This document shows positions 22,661 to 34,200 of a DNA stretch of 64,000 nucleotides, piece by piece; the stretch's first letter is position 1, and the number at the start of each line of letters is the position of its first letter. A program made the position numbers and the translations under genes. Source of the DNA: Acanthosepion pharaonis (lineage: Eukaryota > Mollusca > Cephalopoda > Sepiida > Sepiidae); NCBI GenBank assembly GCA_903632075.3, contig CAHIKZ030003485.1:176501-240500 (forward strand), read 5' to 3'. The notes under the pieces are model-generated. The model ran no database searches. It was not told the DNA's origin and saw only the letters and a program-made list of their open reading frames with translations.

Positions 22661-23103
22661 TTACTTAAAGTTAATTTATGATTGTAAAATCAATTTTTTC
22701 TGAAATGTGTTTCAGTTGAACCAATGTAAAAAATTTTTCCCTTATCAGATTGTACATTAGCTCTGTAAACAATATTGTCAGTCAAACATTGGCTGTTTAA
22801 AGGACAGTTCATATTATTTATATTATATTGTTTTGTCAGTTACATTTTTTATTATCTACTTCTGCTTCATTATAGTTCTTTTTGCAAGTTATAGGATTAT
22901 TCAATAATATCTTGTTATGATGGCATGTAGATTTTTCAATATTTTTAACACAGCTGTAGTTGATCTTTTGTATTTTTGTTAAAAATCTTGAACTTTTGAC
23001 TGCTCATTATAGTATGATATATAATCAGTTTTCAATCAACACCTGATTGTATTGGGAATAAGACTCAGAATTGTGCTACCAGTGAAGGGGGACAATAAAT
23101 AAA

Positions 23104-23109
<6 letters not shown>
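22661..23109. other. AT-rich spacer
   Basis: No gene was recognised between the SINE and the Penelope-like element. Confidence 0.4.

Positions 23110-23149
<40 letters not shown>
23110..23149. repeat. (TA)n microsatellite at the edge of a Penelope-like element
   Basis: About 40 bases of TA or ATAC-type repeat next to the element at 23160. The related element at 56531-57630 also adjoins a TA repeat, so the tract may belong to the element's insertion preference or its end. Confidence 0.85.
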
Positions 23150-23156
<7 letters not shown>

Positions 23157-23159
23157 GTT

Positions 23160-24150
23160 TTAAGGTATTGTGTTTTTGCTTGACTATATATACAGGTCGG
23201 TGCTGCATTGTGGGTTGTCTATTGCATTATCCTTGTGGTTATTTTGTTGGTTTGTTAATTTGTTTATTTACTAATTTGGATTAATTTATTTTACTTGTTT
23301 TTGTTTGTTTATTTTTATTTTTTATTTGCATTTATTCTTGTTTTCAGTTTTTAAGTAGCATAGCAAAAATTTGTTTTTTGTCTGCATTTTGAGATGAGTT
23401 CTGATCATTAATTTAGTAGTTTGTTTTGGTCTGGGAAGATAATTATAGCTATTTTTACCTCCATGCAGAGTTTACAGTTTTTGGATGGATTGTTGTAGGC
23501 TGAGGTTTTTTTTCCCTTATTTTCCATGATATTTCTGGTGTCATTTGATTTTGCTTGTAATCTTGCATATATGTTTAGAAAGCATAGTGCTGTTCATGTA
23601 TTTACTATTTGTAAAGAATGTTTTGTGTGTGTACTTTCTTTGTCTACAGGGTCCTTCAGTTACTACTATGTATATTTTTTCTTTGTTATCCGCTGATTTT
23701 ACGGTGGCTTGGTATATTACATTGTTTAGCAAGCAATTGCCATTTAAGAGACATTCATTCTTTATTCTGCAGTTACACGTGGGTTTAATTTGTTCAAGTG
23801 GTTTGTTTCCCTGTTGTGCTTTTTATTATTTGTGTCATGTTCTTAGTGAAGCTACAGTTTACTATGCTATTTAAAAATCAAAAACTGAAAATGAACTAGA
23901 ATAAATGAAAAATGAATAAACAAAAACAAGTAAAATAAATGAATACAAATAAACTAAGTAAATAATAAACAAATTGACAAACAACAACCACCAAAAAACT
24001 GTTAGAATAATACAGTACACTACCTATAAGGCATCACTGAACTGTATATATAAATAGTCAAGCAAAAACAACGCACATGGCCTGATGATTGCATTTAGCA
24101 GGAAACAGAATGTCGCCTCTGGGTTTTGATTTCAATGTCCACTTATATAT
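23160..24150 (-). mobile_element. Penelope-like retroelement 3' part with GIY-YIG domain and inverted flanks
   Basis: On the minus strand (about 23870-23541) a continuous reading has TCNCRIKNECLLNGNCLL, a Cys-rich block, then NNVIYQATVKSADN, KIYIVVTEGP and YTHKTFFTNSKYMNSTML. That is the GIY-YIG endonuclease domain at the C-terminus of Penelope-like elements. The second motif reads YIV instead of YIG, so the core is probably damaged. The reverse transcriptase is absent. Outside it lie inverted arms: 23165-23355 reads as the complement of about 23870-24085. The far end (gtcgcctctgggttttgatt, 24113-24132) is shared with the foldback at 56531-57630. Confidence 0.75.
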
Positions 24151-25654
24151 GTGTGTGTATTGTGAGCTAAAAAGAAAGCATTTAGCTTTATTCAACATAG
24201 AACATTGTAATGCTGTTAATGGAACTCTTCTATGATGAGACTATGGTTTTTATAGGTTGTGTTAAGAGTTTGTCTCAGTAAGCAAAGATGGTAGTAAGTG
24301 TAGAATAGGAGTTGTGTGTTTTGTAGGATAGATAATAATATCTGAAACAAAAGTGAAGGTGATGAGACAAAGTGGAACATTTTTAATCAAACACTTGTTT
24401 TGCCAGAGAAAAGCTTCTGTTCTATTTGGCATCATCAATTCAACTAAAAGACAAAATTATATGTTGGGAGAGTTTCTTGGGATTTTTTGAGGATAAGTTG
24501 GGCATTGTAAATCACATTAATTACTCTAGCTTATCACGTTCTGGCTTGACATTTGATATGAAATCAATGTTTTATTTATTACTTCACTAAAGTCATGGTG
24601 TTATATTGAATTAGACTCCCGTTAAAATATGAAATCTAAGAAAGACAACATGTTAATCAAGAAAAGTCTTTAGATTCCTCTTAAGTGTCAGCAGAGATAA
24701 ATTTTCTGCTTTGATGAAAGTTGAAAATTTGAGCCATTTTGATTTTTACCCACTTTTTAAGAAATTCTTGGAAAAACAATGATAAATCTTTTATCTGACA
24801 AAATTTACCAAATTTCACTCTATGTAATCTTTTTTTTTTTCTTGTTTTTTTTTTAATAAAAAAAACTCCTTGATGCCATTAATCATTATGCAGAAAGCCT
24901 CATTGTTATATGTGCTTTAACAAAAATACTCCTGCTTTGCTCAAGTCATTTTCTGAAATTAGAAAATGAATTTGAGGATTAATTTTTGTAACTTTTTATT
25001 TAAAAAGTTTTTTTTGTACATATAAAAATTTGTTTTTTTGCATTAAAGATGAGAAAGAAAGATATCAGTTCAGTGGTCAGGAATTATAGCAACTGTTACT
25101 TGCAGTTGTGTTTTGTGAATAAATATCTGAGCAATAAAAAGGTATTTTGAACTTGTTGCAATTGAGAAAGGAAAATTTAAAAGACTTTATTGAAAACTTC
25201 CTCTGTTTTTCTGAGTGAAATTTGAATATAATTTTAAATAATTCAGCTGCATTTTTTGCATTTAAAAATAGAAAAGAATTTAAATAGGTAGGAGATAGGT
25301 TTGGGCATTAAACTATTTTCAAAATTTTTATGAAAAGAAAAAAATAAAAATTTTTTTATTTTTTTTTTAGCTTATTTAAATACAGATTTTATTTTAGAAG
25401 TAATTTTCATTTCCTTATTTTCAGTTCTTGGAATTCTGAAGGATGCTGAAGTTCTAGCCTGACCAATTCTGATATTTGCTGATTTTGGGAAATGAGTTTG
25501 GCTGAGAACTTTTTAGCACTTCTTGTATATTACAATAATTTGTTTTCTGAAACTCTTTTTATTTAGCATATTTGTTATTAATGAAGAAGTCTAATATGAC
25601 AATTTCAACTGAAACAAATCATTAAACTCCCCCTCTTTTTATAGTGATTTTCCA
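24151..25654. other. AT-rich intergenic sequence
   Basis: No coding sequence or named repeat was recognised. Confidence 0.4.
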
Positions 25655-25800
25655 AGCGTAGCTTCGATGTGGCACAATGCTGAAAGTATGGGGCTCCCAG
25701 TGAGGATTGGACTCCCTACTCAGTCATAATTGTTCTAGCAAAACAAGATGGCTAACCATTACACTGCCTCGAGGTACCTCTCCCCCCCCTTTTTTTTTAT
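25655..25800 (+). repeat. Possible tRNA-like SINE head
   Basis: The segment gatgtggcacaatgctgaaa with ggattggactccctac about 35 bases on resembles spaced A and B boxes, and accattacactgcctcgagg follows. It is too short to place in a family. Confidence 0.35.
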
Positions 25801-26529
25801 ATATTACAAAGACAACTTATTGTGTTGTAATGTTTAATAAGCTGGTATCACAGTTTTTTAGCTCTGAATCACAGGCTGCCCTACATTTGTGGCATTTAAA
25901 CTAAAGTAAATAACCTTTTTATATTTTTTGACAGACCTGAAAAAAAATTACTCTGCTTCTCAAAGTAAAGTGATAGTTAACAAGTAGAGCCTCTTTAGAC
26001 CACTATTATTATACTGACTTCAGTTTTCATAAAGTGCTTAACATCTGTTGCCCTCTGCCAGGCAAAGTTGGACTTTGGGTTTGGAATACTGGTTTCATTG
26101 AAGGTCAGATTGAAAAATATTAAAAAAAAAAATGCTAATGTCATTTTTATTCACAAATTTTTAACATATCTAAAATGATATATTATTAAACAAAATTTTA
26201 TCAAAAATCCCAAAATTAAGAGAAAATTCTGAAATTTTGTAATCTACTTATTTAATTTAAAATACATTGATCAAACCAACTTTGAAGTTTTTAGCAAAAT
26301 ATTTGCTGTTTATTAATTTTCACAGACATTTCTAGAATTATTGAAACTCCTCCAAAATCTGTCAGTAAAGTGAGAAGCATTTTTTTCAAAATCATTTCAC
26401 CCCAAGCAAGGTGGGAATATGCCTCTAGTATGTAATGGGTTACAGAGAATGAAATTGCAAGAGAAGACTGAGTGTAGGGAGGATGGAAGAAAGGAAATTT
26501 ATGAATTCAAGAAAACAAAAGATGGCCAT
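25801..26529. other. AT-rich intergenic sequence
   Basis: No feature was recognised. Confidence 0.4.
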
Positions 26530-26890
26530 TGATGTTGCATTTAAATTTTTGAAGGCTGTAGTTATCAGGGAAGCAAGTAAACAGGAGTTCTACAGGTAGG
26601 AAGTGCAAGAAAAGAAACTGTTGGAGTAGAAGTGGTAGTTACATTTAACTATTTCAACAGTAAAAGGGTGGGACCTAAATGCCAATCTAGTAGCACGCTT
26701 AAATTCATGCAGTTGGGGCACCAGGGGAAAAAAAAAGCTTGTCATAGAAGTTGGCATGAAAATATTTGTGGAAATGACAGAGGGAAGCCACACCATGTTG
26801 GTGAGAAAGTTGAGATGCCAAGTCAAGACCAATAACATTGCAGGTTCTTCTTTGGTTATTGTCAAGAATCTTGAGATGTACATCAGCACC
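26530..26890 (-). pseudogene. Non-LTR retrotransposon C-terminal fragment, minus strand
   Basis: The minus strand reads PLVPQLHEFKRATRLAFRSH, PFTVEIVKCNYHFYSNSFF and CTSYL, then a stop where RLWNS would be expected, followed by a decayed NLNATSMAIF block. It is the same family as 20360-20790, but in opposite orientation and with a longer open stretch of 99 codons. It is 5'-truncated. Confidence 0.75.
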
Positions 26891-27345
26891 AGACCAGATA
26901 TCTGACCAAATGATTAAACATAAATTTTTGAATCCTTTTCATTGTTCTGCAAACTTTTCAACACCCCACCCTCCACAGAGTTAGTAATTCATGTAGAATT
27001 ATAAATCACATTTAATGAATCTAATCACTTATGACCTGGAAAAAACACTAAAAAATATTTTCACCTGAAAGATATTAATGAAATTTTCAAACTGTTAATA
27101 ATTACTTGACATAAACATTTGTAAATGTTTGCGTGAGAGGTGTGTATACTCCTTTCAGCCAATAGTTTTGTTATTGATCCAGGAAACAAAACCTGGTGAT
27201 AAAAAACGTTTCTTATATTGGTTCTGAAGATTTTTCATTGTCCGAGTTACATAAGAGCAAAACAAATAAAAAATTATTTCTGTAATAACCAATAATACTG
27301 TAAGTTTGTACAAAATGATATTAACGATAACTTTACATACTAGGG
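26891..27345. other. Intergenic sequence
   Basis: No feature was recognised. Confidence 0.4.
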
Positions 27346-27680
27346 TAATTAGCAGGACAGATTGGGTTTTATATCCTTGGATGGTAACTGGTCTAGGAGA
27401 AGGAAAACTCTGAATTCAAAACCAGTGGACGATCGTTTGGGGACCTTGTGGCATGAGAGTGCATCAGCTCTGTATTCGGCCCTTCAAAAAGTGTGGTTGG
27501 TTATGCACAAAACCTTCACCACTAGAATCAAATCATATGTGCTGGTGTCGTCCGGCTGTTGGTTCCTAGGAACCGAACTGCTTGATCCTCATACGTCAAA
27601 TACGACGGGAGAGATCCACCACATACTAGGGATGATCCATCTCACCCTGGGATTATTTGTTTGACTGTTCTCCTACCAGA
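27346..27680 (+). repeat. Dispersed repeat, related to 36930-37065
   Basis: It starts with ccttggatggtaactggtct, shared with SINE family B, then continues with ggaaaactctgaattcaaaa and ctgtattcggcccttcaaaa, which recur in diverged form at 36930-37065. The open frame of 100 codons across it has no recognised relative and is probably chance. The GC content is higher than the surroundings. Confidence 0.5.
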
Positions 27681-27889
27681 ACCTGTGATAAAACCTCTTT
27701 TTTTTCTGGTCTGTTGAATTGTTAGAATCATGAATTCCAAACCAATGCCATAATTAACAGGAATTGTGCCAAATATTCCTAACATTTAAATCTCAATACA
27801 GAATGCCTTTTTGACAAAATATTGCATAAAAAAGTAATTCTTTGTCTATGGGGACAGATTTTTTTTTATTGCAATGTCCATGTCTAGAG

Positions 27890-28045
27890 ATAACAAGCCA
27901 ACACCTGAGCAATCGGATGAGAGTTATTGATCCCCATAGATAAAATAATGGGTTCAAATTCCTTGAAGCTTACCTGGATTGGCAAACACCTGAAGAAGTG
28001 ATAATAGCAACAAAGACGAGGACATTAACTCAAATGTAAATAACT
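27890..28045 (+). repeat. Tail fragment of SINE family A
   Basis: It shows ataaaataatgggttcaaat, acacctgaagaagtgataat, caacaaagacgaggac and actcaaatgtaaata in the same order as the 3' half of family A. The head is missing. Confidence 0.55.
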
Positions 28046-28800
28046 CATCATCTCAAATTCAGACAGAAAGTAAGGAATGTGTTAATTCCTGACCTATGAC
28101 AATCCCCTTTTGATTTGTTATGTACAACATAGAAATGGAAGACTGAAACTTGCTAAAACAAACTTTAGGTCAATTATTTGGCACTAAATCACCTAATTTT
28201 TATTTTTTTCCTAGTCACAGAAACAACTTTTTTGTTTTTAAATAATTAAAAGATATCATTAGATTTGTGGAGTAGCAGTCAAGTCAGTGGGTAGTGATAA
28301 ATCTTTGCCAATGTATACCTGACTTAAATGTAGTTGGCACAATGTTTGAAATATTTTTTACAAAACCTTTTTTCCTACTGCCAGAATCTGTAATATATAT
28401 ATTATTGATTTTGTCCTTTTAGCTGCCAATTGTGGAGGAGGTTGAAGTGGATGAAACATTAACTTATGCCCCATGAACAATGCTTCATTATTCAATATCA
28501 TTTATACAGTCTATCTTTCAGCCAAACAGAAATGGCAGATGATGATATCACTGTTTTAGTGAGAGAAGTCTTCATTCATCTAACAATTTGAATCATTCTA
28601 TTGAATAAATTTTATGCTTGAATAATAAATCCTATGATGTTACATATTACTTAAGCTTGTAAATTGATAAATGACTAGAACAGCACACGTTAAAAATAAG
28701 ATTCCCTGAGTATCTGTGTATTCTACTTCAGAGCAGGGTGTCACTTCTAGGCATTGCCACCTAGAATCAATGAAATATCAGTGCGTCTAGTGCAATGTTT
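28046..28800. other. Intergenic sequence
   Basis: No feature was recognised. Confidence 0.4.
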
Positions 28801-28809
28801 TAGCCACAC

Positions 28810-28840
<31 letters not shown>

Positions 28841-28845
28841 TATAA
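28801..28845. repeat. (CATA)n/(TA)n microsatellite
   Basis: CA, CATA and TA units follow one another over about 40 bases. Confidence 0.9.
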
Positions 28846-29069
28846 TCACTTAAGCCCGCCGAAAGGGCACTGGATCTAAATCCAAGGCTTTCCCACCCCA
28901 GCTGGGAGAACAACAGCCTGATTGGCCATGTGTCAGCAGTGTAGCCGTACTTACCACGTTTGACCAATTTTGGGTTGCTGATGTTATTTAACCCTTGCTT
29001 TGAGGTTTTGAATTGAGAGTTGTCTTTCTCCTACTGGTTGCCACTCCAGTCCTATTATTTACCTATAGC
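28846..29069. other. GC-richer unclassified block
   Basis: The segment has more GC than its surroundings and includes gcccgccgaaagggcactgg and caccccagctgggagaac. It looks like repeat sequence rather than background, but I cannot place it. Confidence 0.3.
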
Positions 29070-29765
29070 TTTGGGGGGAAAAAGAGATGCATTCATACCT
29101 TTCCGAATACGTCAAGCCTTTGAAGATAATGCTGTAAATGAACGGACCACCAGGTATTAGTTCCAAATGTTCAAGTCGGGGGATCTGTCCCTTTGTGATG
29201 AACCCTGTAGTGGCCGGTCACAGACCCTGCATGATGAGGCCCTGAAGGCAGCCACAGAGGAGGATAACAAACAGCCTCTGTGGTGAGCTTGCCAAACACT
29301 TCCAGAAGTTTCTGCTGCAACAGTCAGACTTTACCTGCATCGCGCATAGGGGAAGATATATACAATGTACCATACACACACACTGTCGTGAGCCAACGAA
29401 TTACAGCCAGTTTCTTGTTGTTTCCTCGGCACCGCAATGTAACTCATATTTGATCGAGTGCTTACTGTTCCTCCATGACAATACCAGGCCTCGTGTGGCC
29501 AAGGATACAATACGGCAATTTGGCTGGGAGAAATTGCTATCCACCTTACTCCCCGGATTTTGCGCCAATGGATTACCACATCTTCCATTCTCTGGACAAC
29601 TACCTTCGTGGAAAATCCTTCACAAATGAGGCAAACTTGCGGCAGGCACTCATAGACTTCTTTGCGTCCAAGACATCAGATTCTTACTGCCAGGGCATTA
29701 CGCCGCTAGAGGCACGTTAGAAAAAATTGTAGATGCCAATGGGGATTATTTTGAGGATTAACGGT
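29070..29765 (+). pseudogene. SETMAR-type mariner transposase, broken
   Basis: Plus-strand frames read IRQAFEDNAVNERTTR and SGDLSLCDEPCSGRSQTLH (helix-turn-helix region, about 29110-29240), then DEALKAATEED and a VRLYLHR block. The middle with the first catalytic Asp is missing or scrambled. Later ARPHVAKDTIRQ-like and PPYSPDFAPMDYHIFHSLDN (about 29540-29610, third catalytic Asp) lead into LRGKSFTNEANLRQALIDFF and an IVDANGDYFED-like end near 29735-29760. Several stops and frameshifts. The family is the mariner branch from which the SETMAR transposase domain came. Confidence 0.8.
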
Positions 29766-29893
29766 GTGTCAGATTTGTTGTATATCTTTTTTCGAATAAA
29801 TCAAAAACGGCTAGGAAGTTTTTGGTTAGCTTGATCTTTGGTTAACTTGATGAAAATGATTTACTTTTGAAAACAGAAAACAATAGGTTTGCT

Positions 29894-29936
29894 TATATAT
29901 ATATATATATGCATATATATATGTGTGTGTGTGTGT
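29894..29936. repeat. (TA)n(GT)n microsatellite
   Basis: TA runs interrupted by GCA pass into a short GT run. Confidence 0.9.
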
Positions 29937-30148
29937 AATTTTACATTTAAATACACTGTCTCCAATATTGAGCACTTTTACCCATAAATATACCATACAT
30001 TAAAACTATATTTTTATCACAAGAACGCTCAAAAATTAGCAACGACAGCTTGTCTAGAAAAACCGGAAGTCAAATGACAAAAATTGAAAGGAAAGAAGCA
30101 AAAGAGAAAAAAAGAGAGAGAAATGGTTACGTAATTAGTGTAAAGTGG

Positions 30149-30176
30149 AAAAAAAAAAAAAAAAAAAAAAAAAAAA
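30149..30176. repeat. Poly-A tract
   Basis: About 28 consecutive A bases followed by an AAG-rich stretch. It could be a retroposon tail, but no body was recognised before it. Confidence 0.85.
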
Positions 30177-30426
30177 GAAGAAGAAAGAAAAATCGACGTA
30201 AATGACAAATAATCACGACATTCTTCACGTACACACATCCGCGCAGACGGGTGCATGGTCGAATGCACATATACACTGCGAGAAAAAAAAATTTGCACCA
30301 ATGATAAGTGCATATAAAAAAGAAAAATAAGCAGTCAACTGACGAGTAGACGGACGGGTCAGTCTACGAAACTCTGAAATCGGGTAAGAAAATCAGCTAA
30401 GTGACTAACATTATATTTGTATTAAT

Positions 30427-30428
<2 letters not shown>

Positions 30429-30474
<46 letters not shown>
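30429..30474. repeat. (CT)n(AT)n microsatellite
   Basis: A CT run of about 24 bases passes directly into about 20 bases of TA repeat. Confidence 0.9.
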
Positions 30475-31409
30475 CACCCTCATTTACACTCTACAAAAAT
30501 GCTCAAAGGAAAGGAAGAAAGTAAAGAAGCTGGAGGAGAACGAATAAAACGATAAAAAGGATAAGAAAGAAAATGAAAAGCTTGTTGCTTACACCTTTTC
30601 CTCTCTTTTATGCAATCTTTTAAATGTGAACGAGCTTGTTCTTTTGGGAGAGACGTGTCGGTAAGGGGGGAGGACACTAAAATGCAACAATATAAATAAA
30701 CAACTCTAGCGTGACAAACAATTTTTTCGGGGCTAATAATCTGCTGTCTGCAAATTTTATGATGACGAAATCAGAAATAGATACCCCCCTCAACATCATC
30801 ATCATATATAGGATATTTTGGTGTAAAGAATGTTAAGTTCTTTTTAATCTTCCTTGAGTTCAATCAAAATGTTTCAAGTTACATCAGATTTGCCAATTAC
30901 AGTTTATGTCGTCTACTGTGAAAGAAGCAAGCAAAAAGGCAAATTAATTTCCGATGGTAAACTGCGGTATAAAAAAAAAATAAAAGTCTGTTAGCAACAG
31001 AGTATGTTTCGGAGAATTAGCGTTCATTGAGAAAAGAGCATCTAAGATTAATCCGGAGATTGCTTTTCCTAACCATTTTTTTTTTGTCAGTTTGGTGATA
31101 TAGTCTACAAAAGTCAATATCGTATTTAGTATATGGTTACTAACAGGTTGTTGTATGGAAGTATCTGATAATCTTTGTCTAGTGAAACTGTAATAGCCAT
31201 TCTTTTAAGGAATCGTAGATAGTGTCAAACTATTCTTTGAGTCAGCTAGAATAATCCATGACGACATTTTCCCAACTATTAAAAAGAATCAATCGCTTTT
31301 ATTTTGTCAATCATCGGCACCCACTTCTTGCTTTCAACTTATTTCCGTTTCGGCTGCTCAAACGAACAGTTTATAATTTGTCTCTTTTGCATCTTATTTC
31401 AAAATTAGT
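30475..31409. other. Intergenic sequence
   Basis: No gene or named repeat was recognised. Confidence 0.4.
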
Positions 31410-31741
31410 ATCTGCCTATATTTCTGAGATAAGGACATGTGGCCCAGTGGATAAAAACGTTGGTTAAATCCAATGGTTAAACCCAAAGAGTTGTGAGCTC
31501 AATACCAAGCGACAACAGTAGTGAACCAAACTTGAAGAGCTGAGTTAAAGGAAAAATAACTGAGACATCCAGAAGAGGCATGGCACGTGGAACTAGAACA
31601 ATCTAACCCGTTGGACGAAATAAAGGGTTCGGTTCGAAATTTCAATCACCTGAAGAAGGCCCGAGCGTACAACGGCCTAAACGTTGTGAATATGGCAATG
31701 AAGATGAGGATAACAGTCCGAATAATGTAAATAATGTAAGT
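31410..31741 (+). repeat. tRNA-derived SINE, family A, full copy with target duplication
   Basis: The element starts at tatatttctgagataagg, has ggcccagtggataaaaacg (A box) and gagctcaatacc (B box), the body ataaagggttcggttcgaaa, and the tail cctgaagaaggcc to gtccgaataatgtaaataat. The flanks share ttcaaaattagt: about 31395-31409 on the left and about 31742-31755 on the right. That fits a retroposon target duplication. Confidence 0.85.
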
Positions 31742-31755
31742 ATTCAAAATTAGTG

Positions 31756-32300
31756 CCTTTTTCGTTAAATTGATTTTGAATAGAAATAAACAACGCATGT
31801 CAATATTTATAATTATTGAACTTTCTGCAAATATCATTTGAGGGAGAATCATACTTCAATTGCCATCTATTTTCAAAAGCCGTAATTTATGACGTTAAAA
31901 TACTTTGTAGCTCATCACCTTTAGAAAACTCTCTTTCTTTCTCTCATTATTTACCGTCTATTAACAGCAAATGAAACGTTCTCTAACTATTGTTTCCCGC
32001 ACATAAAAGAAGAATCGATCATTCTCTTTCCCCTGTACTCATAAATATCTCTTTATTTGTGAATCCTTTCCGTCTTCTTGTCATGTAAATTCTTGCAGCC
32101 TTATGACACCCTTATGACATCTTTATGACACCCTTATGAAACCATCTCTGGTATTTTTAGTCTTACTCGTTCGGTTCATCCTTCAAAAAACAATTCTTGG
32201 CATTCAATCTGGAATAATCAGCTTTCATGTTTTTCTTAACACACTTATATTTATGTAGAGTCTATTTTCAAAATTCTTCAGATCAGCAACTGAAATTCAG
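31756..32300. other. Intergenic sequence with a short minisatellite
   Basis: Around 32099-32143 a unit of about 12 bases, cttatgacaccc, is repeated nearly four times. Nothing else was recognised. Confidence 0.5.
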
Positions 32301-32788
32301 TTACCGTAAAACCCATGTATAATACGCCTTCATCTATGCATCCCTAAAGTTGTGCTGAAAGTGTGGGCAAATGCTTCTACTCACATATAATACGCACCCC
32401 TTGTTTGATAATCAAACCCTATAAATTGTACCTCTCCAATTTCATTATGGCCAGCGTTTCCTATTCTTATTTAAAAAAAAATGGTTTTAAACATAGAATT
32501 ATATTATTCTAATTTAGTTTTATTATAATTGTTATTTTACATTTGTAAGTATTGTTAGGTACGCATGATTGTATTTGACATCCTTATGGGGTCGCAATCG
32601 CCGAATGTTAGTGTCAAATTGACATGTTTGTGGTGAATAGTCATTTCGCAACTGAAATCGAACTATGAAACTGCAATTTTTTAAAGATTTTTTGTAGCTG
32701 TGCATAATACGCACCCCTAATTTTGCTTTTTTATTTTTATTTTTTTTTTTTAGAAAAAATGCGTATTATACCTGGGGAATTACGGTAA
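32301..32788. mobile_element. TA-flanked MITE with 'ttaccgtaa' inverted ends
   Basis: The left end is ttaccgtaaaacccatgtat and the right end is the complement of a closely similar sequence, with ttaccgtaa / ttacggtaa exact. The inverted repeat includes tataatacgc on both sides, and tataatacgcacccc recurs inside near 32386 and 32705. It is about 490 bases with no transposase. The ends allow a TA target duplication, which suggests mobilisation by a Tc1/mariner/pogo enzyme. Confidence 0.75.
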
Positions 32789-32814
32789 GCCTTTTTCAAA
32801 GTTCAATAATAATC

Positions 32815-33465
32815 ATTCTTCCATCCAACGCCTTATGAGTTGCTGATCTTCCGGGCCGTGGTCCTTTACATCTTTCTGTATGCTTGCGAGACCTGGACTT
32901 TGTATTGTCGGGATATCAAACGTCTGGAGCTGTTCCAGCAAACGAATCTCCGTAGAATCCTTTACATCAGTTAGGAGGACCGCATCACCAACAGTGAGGC
33001 CTGCTCTCAGACATCTCTCGCCAGCATCGAGGTTACTATCTTTCAACATCGCCTTCTCTGGCGGGTCATGTGTCCAGACTGCGTTCCCCTCAACTTTCAT
33101 GTATTATGTTTGAAGAACTCGCCGGCGGCAAGAAGCTACGCGTAGGCCCGAAACGATGCTTCAAGGATCAGTTGAACACATTCTTGAGAGGCTAACATCG
33201 ACCCTGATATATGGGAAATCATTGCTGCAAATTTGCTGCATTTCTGCATCCTTTCTGGCATAGGACCATCCGAGGGGTCGGGGACCGAAACTTTCGACTC
33301 CAACCGTCAACATGAAGAGGATATGTGACGTGTTGTTAGGAGACCCCCACCCCAAGCCGCGTACATCACCCACAATCGTCTGTGACTCCTGCTCACAAAT
33401 CTTCAAGAGTAGTCTTCACAACCATCTCCGCTACCGTCACCATAGGAAAGAAAGGGAATAAAATG
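32815..33465 (+). pseudogene. Non-LTR retrotransposon reverse transcriptase C-terminus with terminal Cys/His block
   Basis: Plus-strand frames show YACETWTLYCRDIKRLELFQ and TNLRRILYIS with EDRITNSEA (about 32880-33000), then SIEVTIFQHRLLWRVM, a NIDPDIWE block near 33200, and near 33380-33450 CDSCSQIFKSSLHNHLRYRH, a Cys2-His2-like ending. This is the end of the LINE family often annotated as craniofacial-development-protein-2-like. It is a different family from the one at 59940. Stops and frameshifts are present and the 5' part is missing. Confidence 0.75.
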
Positions 33466-33944
33466 CCCGGATGCGAGTGGTTACCGATTACTATTATAAT
33501 TTGCTGCAGAGAAGTACAATCAATAATTCCAGTTTTGAATTTTATTTTAGGATCGAAGGAGATTATATTAATCGACAAATCCCGACGAATATAATTAATC
33601 TGTCTGTCGTTAATATCAATTTAATAAGGTTGATTTCTTGAGATTACTTTTGCTACACGTGAGACTTTCTAGTGAGCGGACGGTCATTGAAGATTTATGA
33701 AGCATTTCAGAAAGAATGGATTGAAATTGGTAATTCGCAAAGGTCTGCTTTTATCAGCACAGCTCAACGAAGCTCAGTTTAATCCAACATAGAGTCAAAC
33801 TGGAGTAAGAAGATAGTGTTGCGCCAGCCTGTTAAGCAGGAAGGTTGGTATACTTCGAAAATCAGCGTTTCGTTATCTTAACTCGAACACGGATTACAGT
33901 AAGAAATAGCCGTTATCTCAGCCACTAAGCACGTTGATGTTGAT

Positions 33945-33946
<2 letters not shown>
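33466..33946. other. Intergenic sequence
   Basis: No feature was recognised. A short block near 33820-33860 (gccagcctgttaagcagg) resembles a repeat but could not be placed. Confidence 0.35.
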
Positions 33947-33978
<32 letters not shown>

Positions 33979-33997
33979 GCGTGCACACGCCCACTAA

Positions 33998-34051
<54 letters not shown>
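33947..34051. repeat. (CA)n/(TA)n compound microsatellite
   Basis: Two CA runs separated by a GC-rich spacer (cgcgcgtgcacacgccc) are followed by about 34 bases of TA repeat. Confidence 0.9.
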
Positions 34052-34054
<3 letters not shown>

Positions 34055-34200
34055 ATAAAAAAGGAATCAAATTTTATTCATAAAAAAGGATACAAAAGTA
34101 TCACAGCGATTAAAATTTAAGGTACGTTTTGGCCGGGACATCTTCAGAAAAAATAATATTGTCGGCAAGTATAAGTAAATGGTTGAAAAAAAAAATGATT
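34052..34200 (-). repeat. Dispersed repeat with a CTGAAGA ... AAACG motif
   Basis: On the minus strand it reads ctgaagatgtcccggccaaa then acgtacctta. It directly follows a TA microsatellite. A comparable arrangement is seen at 59416-59520. No coding sequence. Confidence 0.45.

Noticed and set aside
23545..23874. 109-codon + strand frame, apparently membrane-like
   Set aside because: It is antisense to the Penelope GIY-YIG reading; its hydrophobicity comes from the complementary strand.
27362..27664. 100-codon open frame as a possible small gene
   Set aside because: It crosses a dispersed repeat, has no recognised domain, and lacks splice or start context that would set it apart from chance.
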